A stretch of 64,000 nt of DNA from Lichenostomus cassidix (GCA_008360975.2 CM039189.1:14326056-14390055), one strand, 5' to 3'. Positions 1-11,108 are shown, numbered from the stretch's first letter. Notes: a model not told the origin generated them from the letters alone. Numbers and translations: made by a program.

Positions 1-1030
1 TCAAGTCCTGTAAGGATTGTACCGAAATATTACTTTGTTAATGTATAAAACAGCACAATTTATAACTTAAAGTCTGTCAGTATTAGGAAACTACTAATTA
101 TTCATTCCCTGCCAATCTCAAGCACTTGCTTCTTGATACTTAATATATAGTACCTAACATTGTAATGAGTGGTTTTATTAAAAATTAAAGGCAGACTTTC
201 TTTTTTAAATACTAGGCTGAATTTAACTGACAGGAGAAACCTGCTAGATTTCCTCATTAATTTTATGTTGTCAGTTATTTCACAATCTCCTAGCCATTAA
301 ACATAATTTCAGCCTCTCTCCTCCTTGAAACCTCTACTTTCCTGACAACTGATTTGTCTTTAATATATTCTAGAACACTGTTAAATTGCCACATATTAGA
401 AAACATGTGTTCTTTTCAAGGACTCTAAAACTGCTTCCTTGATGACATACCTTAAGGAGCACAAATACTCATTTACTACAGATAAAGGAAAGGTTTTGCC
501 TTAGTTTAACTGATCGAAGCATAGCATGAGCTCTGAGAGAGATCATTCCCAAAATATCCAGCTGTTCTCACTGCTGCAGGATGGAGCTGAGCAGTCTTGC
601 TTCTGTTGGGTTCTGTCAGGTTCATGCCACTCCAGGAACTGGAGGCACCAGCCTTTTGTTCCTCAGGACTGACCTAAGCTACCATGGCCATTACATTAGG
701 GCTCAATGACCAAGCAGGAGCTGTGATTAAGCACCACTCTCCTTATCCTCTTCTTTTGCCCTCTTCAAATCCCATGTACCTTCCACTCAAAAGAAGTTGG
801 ATATAGTTCCCATGTATGGTCACATCACACCAGAGACGGGCTGCCAAAGAACCAAAGATTCCTCTACTGGTACAGGGACATGATTTTAAGCAATAGGGCA
901 AGTCTGCAAATCTAGACCTTGTAGATGTGTATTGGATTATGAATAAATGTTGCATTTTCCTCTTGAAATTATAATCCAGATTCTCATAACATGTTAAATT
1001 ATTCCACAAGGGATTTGGTCCAAAACTCAC
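1..1030 (-). other. SELENOF: SELENOF intron 2, partial
   Basis: Sequence downstream of the exon 2 donor, running off the left edge. I looked for the selenocysteine exon (the VCG-Sec-KLGR region) and did not see it. The minus-strand open frame that starts in exon 2 only continues into this intron by chance down to 743. No repeat or RNA gene recognised. Confidence 0.8.
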
Positions 1031-1198
1031 CTTTCTAGTTTCCAATTGAGCTTCTTCTTGGCAGCACTCCCTGCAGAATGGATCCAACTGATTCAGATTG
1101 AATTGTCCAAGAAGGTTGCAAGAACTGCACAGCAAGTTACTGGAGAAGCCCAGCTCTCTGCAAGCTTCTGATGACAACTGTGCGCCATAAACACTTAT
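1031..1198 (-). CDS. SELENOF: SELENOF coding exon 2 (Cys-rich UGGT-binding region)
   Basis: Codes for residues 23-78 (56 codons, phase 0 at both ends). The acceptor is a GACTTTCAG just above 1198 and the donor is AAG|GTGAGT at 1030. The segment contains SSEACRELGFSSNLLCSSC and ends QEEAQLETRK, a clear match to SELENOF. Six cysteines (residues 35, 46, 49, 64, 67, 68) form the family's Cys-rich N-terminal domain used to bind UGGT. Compared with the human sequence I remember, it differs at a few sites, such as Asn for Asp after the CSSC motif and LDPFCRECC for LDPDCRGCC; all six Cys are kept. The thioredoxin-like part with selenocysteine (UGA) and the 3' SECIS element lie beyond the left edge, so the gene is only partly in view. 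Confidence 0.95.
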
Positions 1199-3955
1199 CT
1201 GAAAGTCAATACAACGTTACACTTTAGTATTAATTCATTTTTTTAAGACTACTTTAAATGTTTAATGATTAGAAAGAGCAAGTAAGTCTCTTGTGATTGT
1301 TTTACAATAATGCCAAAATGGTCAGCCCAAGGATTCACAGCACCACCCTATTTTGAAGAAGGGTCTTAAGCTAACAGGGAATTTCAGACACTCATAAATA
1401 TGTACATTTCAAGGTATGAAACCTGCCAAAATTAATTTATATACACTTCTGATAACTACTGCTTTCCTATTGCTACCTCCAAATTAAGAAAAAGCCCCAA
1501 AGGTAATGATTCAGCTGGAATGCATGTGTCTACAGCTTTCCAAAGCCCCCTCTTCAAAAAGAATTTTAGGAAGTTTTGTATCACTGAAAACACTCTTGGA
1601 AAGCAATGTAACAGCTAAGCTTGGGAAAAACACAACCAGGAAGTGATGAAATTACCCAAACCACTCAACAAGAGAAGTAAGATTTTAATTTCATGTTTGC
1701 TTTAATTTTACCAGAAAATCGTATATCCTGTAAGTGGAAGAGCAGAGAAAAACCTGCAATTCTGATTTATTAGCAATACATTACAACAGGCAAATTGAAT
1801 TATATGGGTTCTATGTAAAACACCAGTTCTGCCTTTTAGGGGCAGCAAAAATAATGCAACCAAACACAACACTTAAATGATATTTGGGTTCTCATAGAAT
1901 CACCAAGGTTGGAAAAGACCTCTAAGGACATTACTGAGTCCAATCATTAACCCAGCACCACAGTGTTCACCCACAAACCATGTCCCAAGTGTCACATCCA
2001 CGTGCCTTTTGAACATTTCCAGAGATGGTGATTCCACCACTTCCCTGGGCAGCACATTGCAATGCCTGACCACAATTTCATTGAGGAAATTATTCCTAAT
2101 ATCCTATCTAAACCTCCCCTCGTGCAACCTGAGGCCATCTTCTCTCATCCCATGACTTGTTACTTGGGAGAAGAGGCTGACCCCCACCTGCCTACACCCT
2201 CCTTTCCAGCGATTGTAGAGACTGGTAAGTTCCCTCAGCTGCTCCTCATAGAACTTGTGCTCCAGACCCTTCCCCAGCTCCACTGTCCTTCTCTGGACTC
2301 AATCCAGCACCTCAACGTCTTTAATGTAGCAAATTCACATTCCTACTTTTCTACACATGGATTTCTCATGCCTTGGCTTAAAACCTTCCCTTCCATCTGC
2401 TTGTTTTGGAGGAGAAAATGTGAGAAAGGAAATTAAGAGAGAAGGGAGAAGGTTTTCCCTGATGCTCCTCAGTCTGTGTAAAAGACCTCAGGCAAAACTT
2501 GCTACATCCAAAGCACCAACAAAACAATCAGCACCACCGTGTTCAGGGATGAGTGAGAAGGCAACACAAACCGCACTGGATGATAACAGACTAAGACTCG
2601 GAAGAATTACGCTGGGCCAAACAGGAAAGTACAGAAGTAAAACTGAGTTTGCCATTCAGCAAATCAGACTTCACATTTACACATCATCTAATCCCTCAGC
2701 ACACCCAAGCAGAGACAAAACTCTTTTCCTCTGCTGAAGTGCCCAACCTACAGCTGAAGGAGACATGTCACTTATGTGACAGAAAATATTCTGGGTTGGG
2801 AATTGGCAGAAAATATACTAGGTGCTTCATTATTCTGTTTCTCTGTATCTGCTAAAAAAAAAAAAGAGTTAAAGCATGAACAGAGAAGTATAACATACAA
2901 AAAACTACTCTGTCAGACAGAAAGCTATTTTTCTTCTTCCTATAAGATACTGTATGACAGCAGGCATGCAAAATAGAACCTTGTTCTATTGGAATAACTT
3001 TTTTTTAAGTATTTTTACTAATGTATTTAGTTTTTTTAGCATTTTGTATTTATCATTTTTATGTATTTGTTTTCTTAGGAATACTGACAATAAGAAACAC
3101 AACAACACAGTAGTATAAAAAAAACTCCTAAGGAGCATTCAAAACACTGCCAAAGCTACATTTTAATTATTGTTCACTTATTAAATTAATGATAGTAGTA
3201 ACCAAAGCAATTTTCTTGCACCTTGCTGCTTGCCATCCACCCATCCCTTTGATGCTTTACCATCTTTTCACCACTTTTGAATCTGTTCACCTTGGAGCAA
3301 AACCAGGGCTACTGGCATTGTCCCTTACACCAACAGTGTATGAAGGTGAGCAACGACTCCATCACATGGTAATTCCTCACTGAAGCCGTTGTGGTTACAG
3401 GGCAAGCTTAAAACAACTTGAGAATACTTGACAAAACTACAGAGAGGTAAAGGAAAAAACAGATAGAAGAAAGTCGCTCTCCCTAATATTTTTCTTTAGC
3501 TTTTAGTACTTTAACTATCATATTATCCTGAAATAATACATATGCTAATCATAATAAATGTCTCTGATTGGGACTGGAAAAAACCCCTCACACTTCAGAA
3601 GGTAAATTCCCATCAGAACAAGGTAATTTCAGCTCCTTAGCAAGTGATGCGCCTCATTTCATCACCATTTTCTCCTTCAAAGCTTTGACTGCAAATACAC
3701 GTTACACTGTTGCTTTGTTTTCACACTAATAATTTAATCTATTAAACCCAAGGTAGCACCAATACAAACTGTTTCAGGAAGAAGGCAGAAGCAGAGCCCA
3801 CTCTCCGCCACGGCCGCAGAGAGGGTGGAGCCGCCCACAGCTCCCGCACCGGGACACGTCTCACCCCGCCTCCCCCGCCCTCGCACCCGCTCTCTTTCGC
3901 TCAGGAGTCGCAGCCGCGCTCAGCCCGCAGCGCGAGCACGCTAGCCGGCCCTCAC
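1199..3955 (-). other. SELENOF: SELENOF intron 1
   Basis: A 2.76-kb GT-AG intron between the two exons seen here. It holds one CR1 fragment (1891-2330) and otherwise AT-rich unique sequence. Open frames on the plus strand at 2062-2976 are partly CR1 sequence and partly chance. The right end (from about 3795) enters the CpG island. Confidence 0.85.
1891..2330 (-). mobile_element. CR1 LINE 3' fragment
   Basis: About 440 bp of avian CR1 in reverse orientation. It opens with the reverse-complemented tail (TCATAGAATCA) and runs through recognisable CR1 blocks such as TTGGAAAAGACCTCTAAG, CCTGGGCAGCACATTGCAATG and AATATCCTATCTAAACCTCC, then CTTCTCTGGACTCAATCCAG. The middle block found in full-length copies (the part around TTTTCTCCAGGCTAAACAAC) is missing near 2224-2228, so this copy has an internal deletion. 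It is a 5'-truncated, dead copy. The plus-strand open frame at 2062-2436 is antisense to it and not a gene. Confidence 0.92.
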
Positions 3956-4021
3956 CGCCTGCAGCCCCAGGAGCCAGCAGAGCCAGCGCCGCCCCAGCAC
4001 AGCCAGCTCCGCCGCCGCCAT
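3956..4021 (-). CDS. SELENOF: SELENOF coding exon 1 (signal peptide)
   Basis: First coding exon of the 15-kDa selenoprotein, an ER-lumen thioredoxin-like protein that binds UDP-glucose:glycoprotein glucosyltransferase in glycoprotein folding control. The 22 codons read MAAAELAVLGRRWLCWLLGL then QA. This is an ER signal peptide with an Arg-Arg pair followed by a Trp/Leu-rich core. The exon ends on a codon boundary at a GTGAGG donor (from 3955 downward). Joined to exon 2 it gives LQA-ISVYGAQLSSEAC, which lines up with the mammalian LQA-VSAFGAEFSSEAC from my knowledge of the family. The start has a strong context (A at -3, G at +4) and no in-frame ATG close upstream; it corresponds to the second Met of the human protein. 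The ATGGCGGC start lies inside a YY1-type motif. The gene is head to head with HS2ST1 inside a CpG island. Confidence 0.9.
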
Positions 4022-4024
4022 CTT
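4013..4024 (-). promoter_or_regulatory. YY1-type element over the SELENOF start codon
   Basis: On the minus strand the sequence CAAGATGGCGGC matches the YY1 consensus found just downstream of many housekeeping promoters. Here its ATG is the SELENOF initiation codon, so the site is both protein-coding and possibly regulatory. That YY1 binds here is inference from the motif. Confidence 0.6.
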
Positions 4025-4362
4025 GTGCCGGAGCGCCCTGCCAGCGCCGCCGGGGGCCGCGGAAGGACCTCACCCACCGCGGGTGACCGGCACGCCGCCT
4101 GATGCGGGAGAGCACACGCGTGCTCCCAGCCCGCGGCACCGCAAGCAGAAACAGCTAACCCAGAATATCTCCTGGAATTTTAGAGCAAAGATGCTCTAGT
4201 CTGTTCAGAGCGGTGCTTCGCAGCGAGGCTAAAGGAACTGCCGTTCCCCAGCGCTGGTCGGGCATTGCGCAAACAACCCTGAATAAAGCCTTTTCCCCTT
4301 TCTCGGAAATTGCAGCCAACCGGCACATCGGCCCCCAGCCCCCTGACTGACAGCAGATCTGA

Positions 4363-4451
4363 CCAATAGTATTGTGCTTCTCCCAAGAGCCGTGATGCCT
4401 GCGGCCAATGAGAATGGGAGGATGGGCGGGACTGAAAGCAGCCCTTCCAAT
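4363..4451 (+). promoter_or_regulatory. Three CCAAT boxes at 42-bp spacing
   Basis: CCAAT occurs at 4363-4367, 4405-4409 and 4447-4451, all on the plus strand and each 42 bp from the next. A fourth lies apart at 4595-4599. CCAAT is the NF-Y core. The equal spacing of four helical turns puts the sites on the same DNA face. They lie in the SELENOF-proximal half of the divergent promoter. Confidence 0.65.
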
Positions 4452-4751
4452 CAGGAAGGGACGCATGTAGGCGGGACATGGCCTCGCTCCGGCGGCTCAG
4501 CGCCGCGGGGAAGGCGGAGTCAGCCTCAGGGGGCGGGGCGGCTCCGAGCCGGGCCAGTCGGGCCGCGGCAGGGGCGGGGCCGCGGCAGCACCGGCCAATG
4601 GCGGAGGCGCGGGGCGGGGCGGGCCCGGCGGGGGCGGGGGCGGGCGCGCGGCCGGGCGTTCGGTTGCTGAGCAGCGCGCGCAGGGCGGGCGGGGCGCGGC
4701 GGGGGCCGGGCCGCGCGGGCGGGGCGGGCGCGCTGCGGGCCGTGCGCGGCG

Positions 4752-4757
4752 ATGTGA
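4752..4757 (+). promoter_or_regulatory. Start-stop element (ATG-TGA) upstream of HS2ST1
   Basis: An ATG followed at once by TGA, in the same frame as the HS2ST1 start 150 bp downstream. If it lies within the 5' UTR it is a minimal uORF able to stall initiation. In any case its TGA closes the HS2ST1 frame upstream, which supports 4905 as the first in-frame ATG. Whether it is transcribed depends on the unknown start site. Confidence 0.5.
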
Positions 4758-4867
4758 GAGCGGCGGCGCCGGGCCCTGTCCGCGCCCCCGGCCGCGCTCC
4801 CTCCGTCCCTCCGCGCCCGCGCCGTCCCCGCGGCTCCCGCCGGCCCCCGCGGGCCGGGCCCCGCGTT

Positions 4868-4876
4868 ATGTCGTGA
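4868..4876 (+). promoter_or_regulatory. Two-codon uORF (ATG-TCG-TGA) before HS2ST1
   Basis: ATG-TCG-TGA ends 28 nt before the main start, so it is almost certainly in the mature 5' UTR. It is in a different frame from the CDS. Its ATG has a G at -3 but a T at +4. The same frame is open upstream to an ATG at 4478, but that stretch is GC-rich promoter sequence and is probably not translated. Confidence 0.55.
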
Positions 4877-4904
4877 TCCCGGGCGGGCGGCGCTGCTGCT
4901 GCTC

Positions 4905-5028
4905 ATGGGGCTGCTCAGGATTATGCTGCCGCCCAAGTTGCAGCTGCTGGCGGTGCTGGTCTTCGGGGTGGCCGTGCTGTTCCTGGAGAACCAGATCCAG
5001 AAGCTGGAGGAGTCCCGCGGCAAGCTGG
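4905..5028 (+). CDS. HS2ST1: HS2ST1 coding exon 1 (cytoplasmic tail, membrane anchor, stem)
   Basis: First coding exon of heparan sulfate 2-O-sulfotransferase 1, a Golgi type II membrane enzyme that moves sulfate from PAPS to the 2-O position of iduronic (and some glucuronic) acid in heparan sulfate. It codes for 41 residues plus one base: MGLLRIMLPPK, then a hydrophobic anchor at about residues 12-28, then LENQIQKLEES, the start of the coiled-coil stem. This matches the vertebrate protein closely. The exon ends CTG-G before GTGAGC (donor at 5029), leaving phase 1, which exon 2 completes to GAA. The start has C at -3 and G at +4, a modest context; the next Met (residue 7) has A at -3, so leaky starts could give a protein 6 residues shorter. 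An in-frame TGA at 4755 precedes the start. Confidence 0.96.
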
Positions 5029-5430
5029 GTGAGCGGCGGCGGGCGCGGCCGGGGCGAGGCGCGGGGGGCGGCAGCGCCGGGGCTGAGGGAGCGGGCCGGG
5101 CTGGAGAGCCCCGGCGGGCGCTGCTCCGCCGGCTCCGTGCGCTGCCGTGCCGCCGCGCCGCGGGACCGGAGCGGTGCGGGCCGGCCGCTCTGCAGAAGGG
5201 CTGTCCGCGGCGGGCTCGGCCTCGAGTTCATTTGTTTGTTCTGCGATATCAGGAGACCTGTGAGAGGTCAGTGCTGGGAAGGCAGACGTGTCTGTGGTGT
5301 CTGAACGGGTTTTGTCAGAAGAGCCGCGGTGCCCAGAGCCGTGGGCAGCAGCGGCCGGCCTGCCCGTGCCTCCTCAGGCACCTGACGAGGGAGGAGAGAG
5401 GCAGCCGTGCTGCCCAAACTGAGCCTGGTG

Positions 5431-8400
5431 CTGCTGCTGCTGCAGCGAATTAGCATCTTCTTCACATCTAATTTCTGATTCAGGCGTTTTACTAACGCTT
5501 AGCACTGTAATGGAAAGCACGGTGTTAAGAAAAGAAAGCTAAAGACATCGCTCTTAAGGACAAATGGGTAATTTGTTTAACTCTTATTTAGTGTAGGATG
5601 CTATTTTCTGCATTTACTGAGTGTAGTTAGTGATTTCTTAGAGTGTCACTGAGCTGTACTTAACAGAATAGTGATGAACTAGAAGTCTCTTGAGTAAAAT
5701 TTGTTCTTCTCTTCCTGCCTTAAAAGGATATTTTTAGAGTAAATATCTGCCTGGTAGGTAACATCTTGCTACTTTGTCTGTTTTGCATAAGGCTACAGAA
5801 CTTGTAAAGATTTTACATTAGTTAATGAAAGGTCTCAAGGATGTGAAAAAACACCATTTTCAACCTAGTTTGTGGTGCTTAGGACTTGTGAAAACAGAGC
5901 ACTGAGACTTTGTGGTGTATACAAGAGCAAGAGCTGGTTTGCACACATTGTGGGTTTGCTTTCTCATATTATTCTACTAATATATTTAGAGTATTAACTA
6001 TGGTTAATAGTGTAAATTTAAGTTTGAAGGAAGAAAAGTGCAGATCATGTTCCTTCTGGTGTTAACACTAGAAGTGGATTTGAGTCACATGGCAAGTTTA
6101 ACAATAAGTTTTTAACAGAATCCACATAACTTAATGTTGAGCTGTATGAATGCCATTGGAATTTTACTTCACAGCATTTCTTTTCACTCTCTGAACTGCA
6201 TATTACAGATTAGAACCCTGAAAATTGCAGTGGCTTGAGTTGAGGGAGGCCCTTACTCTGCATACTTTTCAACTGAAAGTTCCTACCAATTATAATCGAG
6301 GCATTTTTTTTGCAGGGTCTCAATAACTTTAAACAAACATTTGAAGAAGAAAATGAATGAAATTGGAAGATAAAGCAAGCAAGTGCTGCCATAGTGCTGA
6401 AGGTTCAGTGGTATTTTGTATACATCTGCTTTAAAGTGGTTCATAGCCATGGCTTCAATGCTTCTGTTGCTGATAGCGTGTTACTTTAGGGAAATCTACC
6501 TCCTGGCATGAAAAGAATAACATAATGCCTCTGAGAATAAAGAATTTTGCTGGTAAAACCTCTTCTTCCTCCTTAATATATACGCAAGTGACATGTTTAA
6601 GTTACATACTTATAGGATTAAAATATTCATACTGCTTTGGGACAAGAATCTAATTACTGTCTTCTGCTGATTTTATTTCTTAAGGAGAAGAGAAAACTGC
6701 TGTAAAGTTTCTTAAATGTAAGATGGAAAGATTTGCTTTGTCCGTAACTTACTGGTGATTCTCCAAAACCTGTAGAAGGAAGGGGAAAAGGGCTTTCTGT
6801 AGCAGCTTTGAACTCAGATTCCATTTCTTAGTGTGAGAATATGCTTTGTTAAAAATCTGTCTGAATGTCTCCCTTTTCACATGTTTGGTATGTATTTTAT
6901 GGCTAGCAAATATTAAGGTTTCATTATGGTTTTTTTACCATCGTGGGTGGTTATATTTCTGCTGAGCTGCAATACAGAAAATGTTTTTTTCCAAATCAAA
7001 GTAATTAATTGGCCTAATGTACTTGAATGCCAAGTTTTCTCCCTGCCCCCTAAAAGAATGGGAGTGGTGTGCGTGTGTGAAATGATACTGTGATTTTAGG
7101 GTAAGGACAGAGTAGCTCATTTGGTTTTTCAGTTGTGTTTCAGTGGGTGCTTTATATCAGAAGTCATGTTGCACAGCATTTGGGGCTGGGTTTTGAGCTA
7201 TGCCATGTGTTTGCATTGATATATGATAAACTGTCATCTTGGAAAGCTCTTGTAAGAGTTAGGCATTGGCTAGGAAAACCAAGTGACTTCAGATTTGATA
7301 GCAAAACAATTGTGCAGTCTTATCAGCAGTTCTAAAAATTTTCAACTGTGCTTTCTGACAGAAAGGTCTTTGTCCAATTCCTTCACAAATTAGCAACTCC
7401 AGATTCTGTAGTGAACAGCTGGGGGCCTTAATTTCAGTTTAATAACTTAAGATATCTTGCCTGCAAGGTGAAATTGCAGCATGTTTCTGAGTGAAAAAAA
7501 AATGGCAACCTCCTTTCTTCCTGTAAGACTTTATTATATAGGTAATGTCAGTCACCCTGACAAGCTTTTCTAAGTTGAGAAGTATGGGATGTGTAAGCAA
7601 ATGAGCATCACAAATGCTGCTGCTGCTTTTTGTCTCAGTGATGAAATTACTATGATCCTTTAAAAGGATATTTGTAAACCCGTGGGCTTCTTCATTTGAA
7701 AAATAACTTCCTAATTAAAAAGAAGTAAATCAAAATATGAACTTTAACTTCTTTGTAGCTCTTTACGAATAGTGTGTAGTGGTGAGATCACAAGCAGAGT
7801 GTGAACAATTTGAAATACTTTTTTTATTGGTGAGATTTGTACCTACAGCTATTAATCTTTCGTATTATTTTCAGGTTTACATGATAAATTAACATTCTCT
7901 CTGGACTAAGCTGTCCCTAATTGCCAGTGAGAACTTTATTGTTTTTATTTAAGCCTGGTGTAGGTATGTGCCTGTTAGCTCTAGGAATGCACAGCTCTAA
8001 TAGAGAATATTGCACAGGAAAGGCAAATGTTGAGGTTTCACTGTCGTTCCTGGAACAGAAGAACAGAAGTAATGTCTGACTGTCACTTTTGGGTTTTGGA
8101 AGCCTACCAAGTGTGGTTCTGCCTTTGGTATAAACTGACCTAGCATTTAACATGTTTAATGTGTACCATGCCATCTCCTGCATTGCCATTAGTATTTGTG
8201 GAGAGTTGGACCAAAAAAAATGATCCAGCTGGATGTAATCAGTCCCTATCTTCTCTTCCCTCCCTGAGATTTTGTAAATTATTGGTGGGGAGAAGGAAGA
8301 GGGAAGTTCATATGTGTTCTAGTTCTTCTGTGGAAATAATGATGTTTTACAACACCAAGCACTAGAAGCACTTCATGTTTGGCCAGGGAAGTGGGAGAAG

Positions 8401-10949
8401 ACAATGCCTCATTTGAGGATTGAAGTCTGTAGGATTGATCAGAGAAGGTGAGGATAGCAGCTGGAAAAGGATTGCGCTTTGGTGAGGTGGAAATTAAGTA
8501 ATAGTGCTGCTTTCTAGCACTTCAGTGATGTTTACATATTCCATTTGGAAAAAGTCTAGTCTGAGAAACATGATATACTGTAACAGTGAAAGCACGGATT
8601 GAACCTGCTTCAGATCATGTTGAAACACTTCTTAGCTGTAATGTGGGAGTGTTTGTTCTCTTAAGTGAGAAACAAAATAATGGCTTGTATGTATTAATTC
8701 AGCACCTTAAATTCAGCATATAAGAGTCTGTAATTTAAAAGAGAACCCTAATATTTTAATTTTTTTGTTTGTTTTGTTTAAAAATAATTAAACAATAATT
8801 AAATAATTCAAAAGGCTAAGGCTCTTTTCCTAATCCCAGGAAAGAAAATTTAATTGATGATTTATTGCCAGATTAAAAAAAAAAAAGGTAGTTTCTTAGT
8901 GCCTGTGGCCCTTTCTGGGGTATTGTCTTTCTAAGCACTGTGTGTACCTAATAAACCACTGTTCCCCTGAAGTTAAAGGATTTAACTTCCCAATGATTAA
9001 ATCTTATGCTTTATGGAAATATAAAGTTTTCTGCTTTTTTGGAATGATGAAATGATAGGCATCTCATGTTTCTTTCATTTAGAAATAAAAATTCTCCTGT
9101 TGGTAGGCTTGCCTGTTGCATGTTGTTGGAAAATCCCTCAGAAAACTTAAGTTGTCTGTTCTAACAGAGCACTCATGGTTCCTTAGCATATTGTTATTTA
9201 TAATTGAACATTTGTAAAGAGGAACACTGAACATTTATAAAGAAAAGTTAGTGATTATTGGCAGGTCTACTCACACACCACGATGCAGATAATTTCCTAG
9301 CATATTTTAAAATATTGTCTTGTTACCCAGTAGCTATTATTTGCTGCTGAGTTGCCCTAGGCATTCCTTCAGAAGCTGTTTTATTGTATACTGGGTTTCC
9401 TGAAATAAGAATTGTAGTGCTGCTTCCTTAGTATATCTCCATCCAGTGGAACTTTCTTCCACTTTGTCTTGATGGTTTTTTCATATTTTTTCACTTGGTT
9501 CCCTCTTACCGTTCCCTTCCACCATGCCTCCAGTTGTCCCAGACAGTTTCAGAATAAATTTTATACTATTCCCGTAGAACAATTGTACTTCCCACTGAAA
9601 ACTGTGATATTGAATAATTGTATGAATTTTGGTTTACTTTTTGTTCATGTTATTGTTCGTGTTTTTGTATTTCTTTATAACTTTTTGGGGAATAAATGTT
9701 GCAGCTGTTGTATTTTCTGTGAAATTGGTAATGTCTGAATTTTGACGAGTACAGAACTGTGCACATTCCCAAGCATACAGCAAGGCAGCTCAGATTTGTT
9801 GATGGGCTCTGTGACTTGATCTCACCCCTTTTTGCTGGTACCCCAACAGCTGGTTATAACAGTGGAAATAAGAGGCAAAACTTTTTAAAATACCTTTCCC
9901 CTTCTGAAAGGCTGCATGTGAGAAACTTTAGTATTGTTGGACCTAATTTGCAGGCATCGTGCTTTAAGTAAAATAACTTGGAGAATTGGTGATGTGCTGA
10001 CAGCTGTGCCTTTGCTTCTAATAGCAGATGCTGTGTTGGAAAGTTATCTCGCAGGGGGTTATTTTTATTAGAGATATTTTGAGGGCAGTTCTGAGAGGTG
10101 AAGTGGACTTGAGAAATCAGATAAAGCACCTCCAGTCCTTCCGAGTCCCTCCAGCCATGGGCGGTGGATGAAGTAATCACCAGGTAAGGTACTCTATCTT
10201 TCTGGATTCTCCATTGAAAAAGGCCAAATTTGGGCCAGTATGTATCTGTCTGTGTTACTTAGTAAGGCACAAATTGAGTTGAAGAGCGCATGGAAATCCT
10301 GGAAAAAAGACATGTTTGTAAATCACCTTTTTAGGATAGAAAAGGCTTGTTGGGCAGCCAAAGAAATGTGAGTACCATGTTCTTCATTGTGAATTAATGC
10401 AGTATTAAAAATTTGTAGTGATGGCTGTGAGGTAGCTTAACTGTGAGTTCAAGGCTGACAACCTCAGGAGAAAGTGTTTCAAGGAGTTCTGCATCCTGTT
10501 CTTCCATATCATTGTTTTTCTGCTTAGGAAGAGCGATTGGGTTATTTCAATAATGAAATACCTGGCAGGTTTTCATTTTGTGCTTAGCGCTCTAAAAGGA
10601 AAAGTGGTAACACTACAGGAAATGAGAAAATAATGCATTTGATGCCTTTATTTACTCTGTGCTAAAGCAACTAAAACAGCATCATGGCATAACGGCATGC
10701 TAGTGCTCACTTTGTTTTTCTTGTCTGTTTCCTACTTCTGAGCATGCTGAAACTAAGTAAAATTTTCATGTCTGCAATATACCTCTGAAATCCAATGACT
10801 GGAAGTTCCTATGTCCTTCTTTTTTCCTTAGTTCTCACTGGAGGTTAGTATTTAAATACTACCTGTCCAAAAGAGACCTTGTTAAACCACTTAAACCTTG
10901 GATTTAGTATAATGGATGAAACCATTGCTTTCCAGTTTGCCATGGTTGC
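5431..10949 (+). other. HS2ST1: Intronic unique sequence
   Basis: About 5.5 kb with no recognised gene or interspersed repeat. It contains a short imperfect tandem repeat at 9205-9245 (two units starting TGAACATTTRTAAAGA) and homopolymer runs. The open frames here are short and T-rich, without recognisable domains. Confidence 0.6.
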
Positions 10950-11108
10950 CAAGGGAAGTTGTGGATGCTCCATCCCTCGGAGTGTTCAAGGACAGGTTGG
11001 ACGGGTCTTTGAGCAGCCTGCTCTAGTGAAAGGTGTCCCTGCCCATGGTAGGGGTGTTGGAACTAAATGATCTTTGAAGTCTCAACCCAAGTCATTCTAT
11101 GATTCTAT
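10950..11108 (+). mobile_element. CR1 LINE 3' end
   Basis: About 160 bp of the CR1 3' end in forward orientation. Recognisable blocks are TGGATGCTCCATCCCTCGGAG, GTTCAAGGACAGGTTGGACG, GGTGTCCCTGCCCATGG and GTTGGAACTAAATGATCTTT, followed by the tail CATTCTATGATTCTAT. Strongly 5'-truncated. It accounts for the plus-strand open frame at 10879-11070. Confidence 0.93.

Larger units (their letters stand above)
3795..5430. promoter_or_regulatory. CpG island with divergent SELENOF/HS2ST1 promoter
   Basis: GC- and CpG-rich block spanning both first exons, in sharp contrast to the AT-rich flanks. Between the two start codons (4022-4904) there are CCAAT boxes at 4363, 4405, 4447 and 4595 on the plus strand, and many GGGCGG Sp1-type boxes (for example near 4424, 4531, 4571 and 4611). 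No clear TATA box is seen, as usual for a housekeeping bidirectional promoter. Transcription start sites cannot be fixed from sequence. The SELENOF 5' UTR must lie just above 4021 and the HS2ST1 5' UTR just below 4905. Confidence 0.88.

Noticed and set aside
743..1030. Continuation of the SELENOF exon 2 frame, which might have been taken as coding.
   Set aside because: It follows a consensus AAG|GTGAGT donor and loses all similarity to SELENOF at that point.
2062..2436. A 124-codon plus-strand frame.
   Set aside because: It lies mostly in antisense CR1 LINE sequence.
3861..4139. Minus-strand frame with a better length than SELENOF exon 1.
   Set aside because: It overlaps SELENOF exon 1 in a different frame; only the MAAAELAVLG frame splices to the known exon 2 sequence.
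4374..5304. Several overlapping long frames on both strands between the two genes.
   Set aside because: They lie in the CpG island, are low-complexity Arg/Gly/Ala-rich in every frame, and match no family; high GC removes stop codons.
4905..5453. A 182-codon plus-strand frame starting at the HS2ST1 ATG.
   Set aside because: Only the first 41 codons match HS2ST1. The rest runs past a good GTGAGC donor into GC-rich intron, where stops are rare. It could only appear by intron retention.
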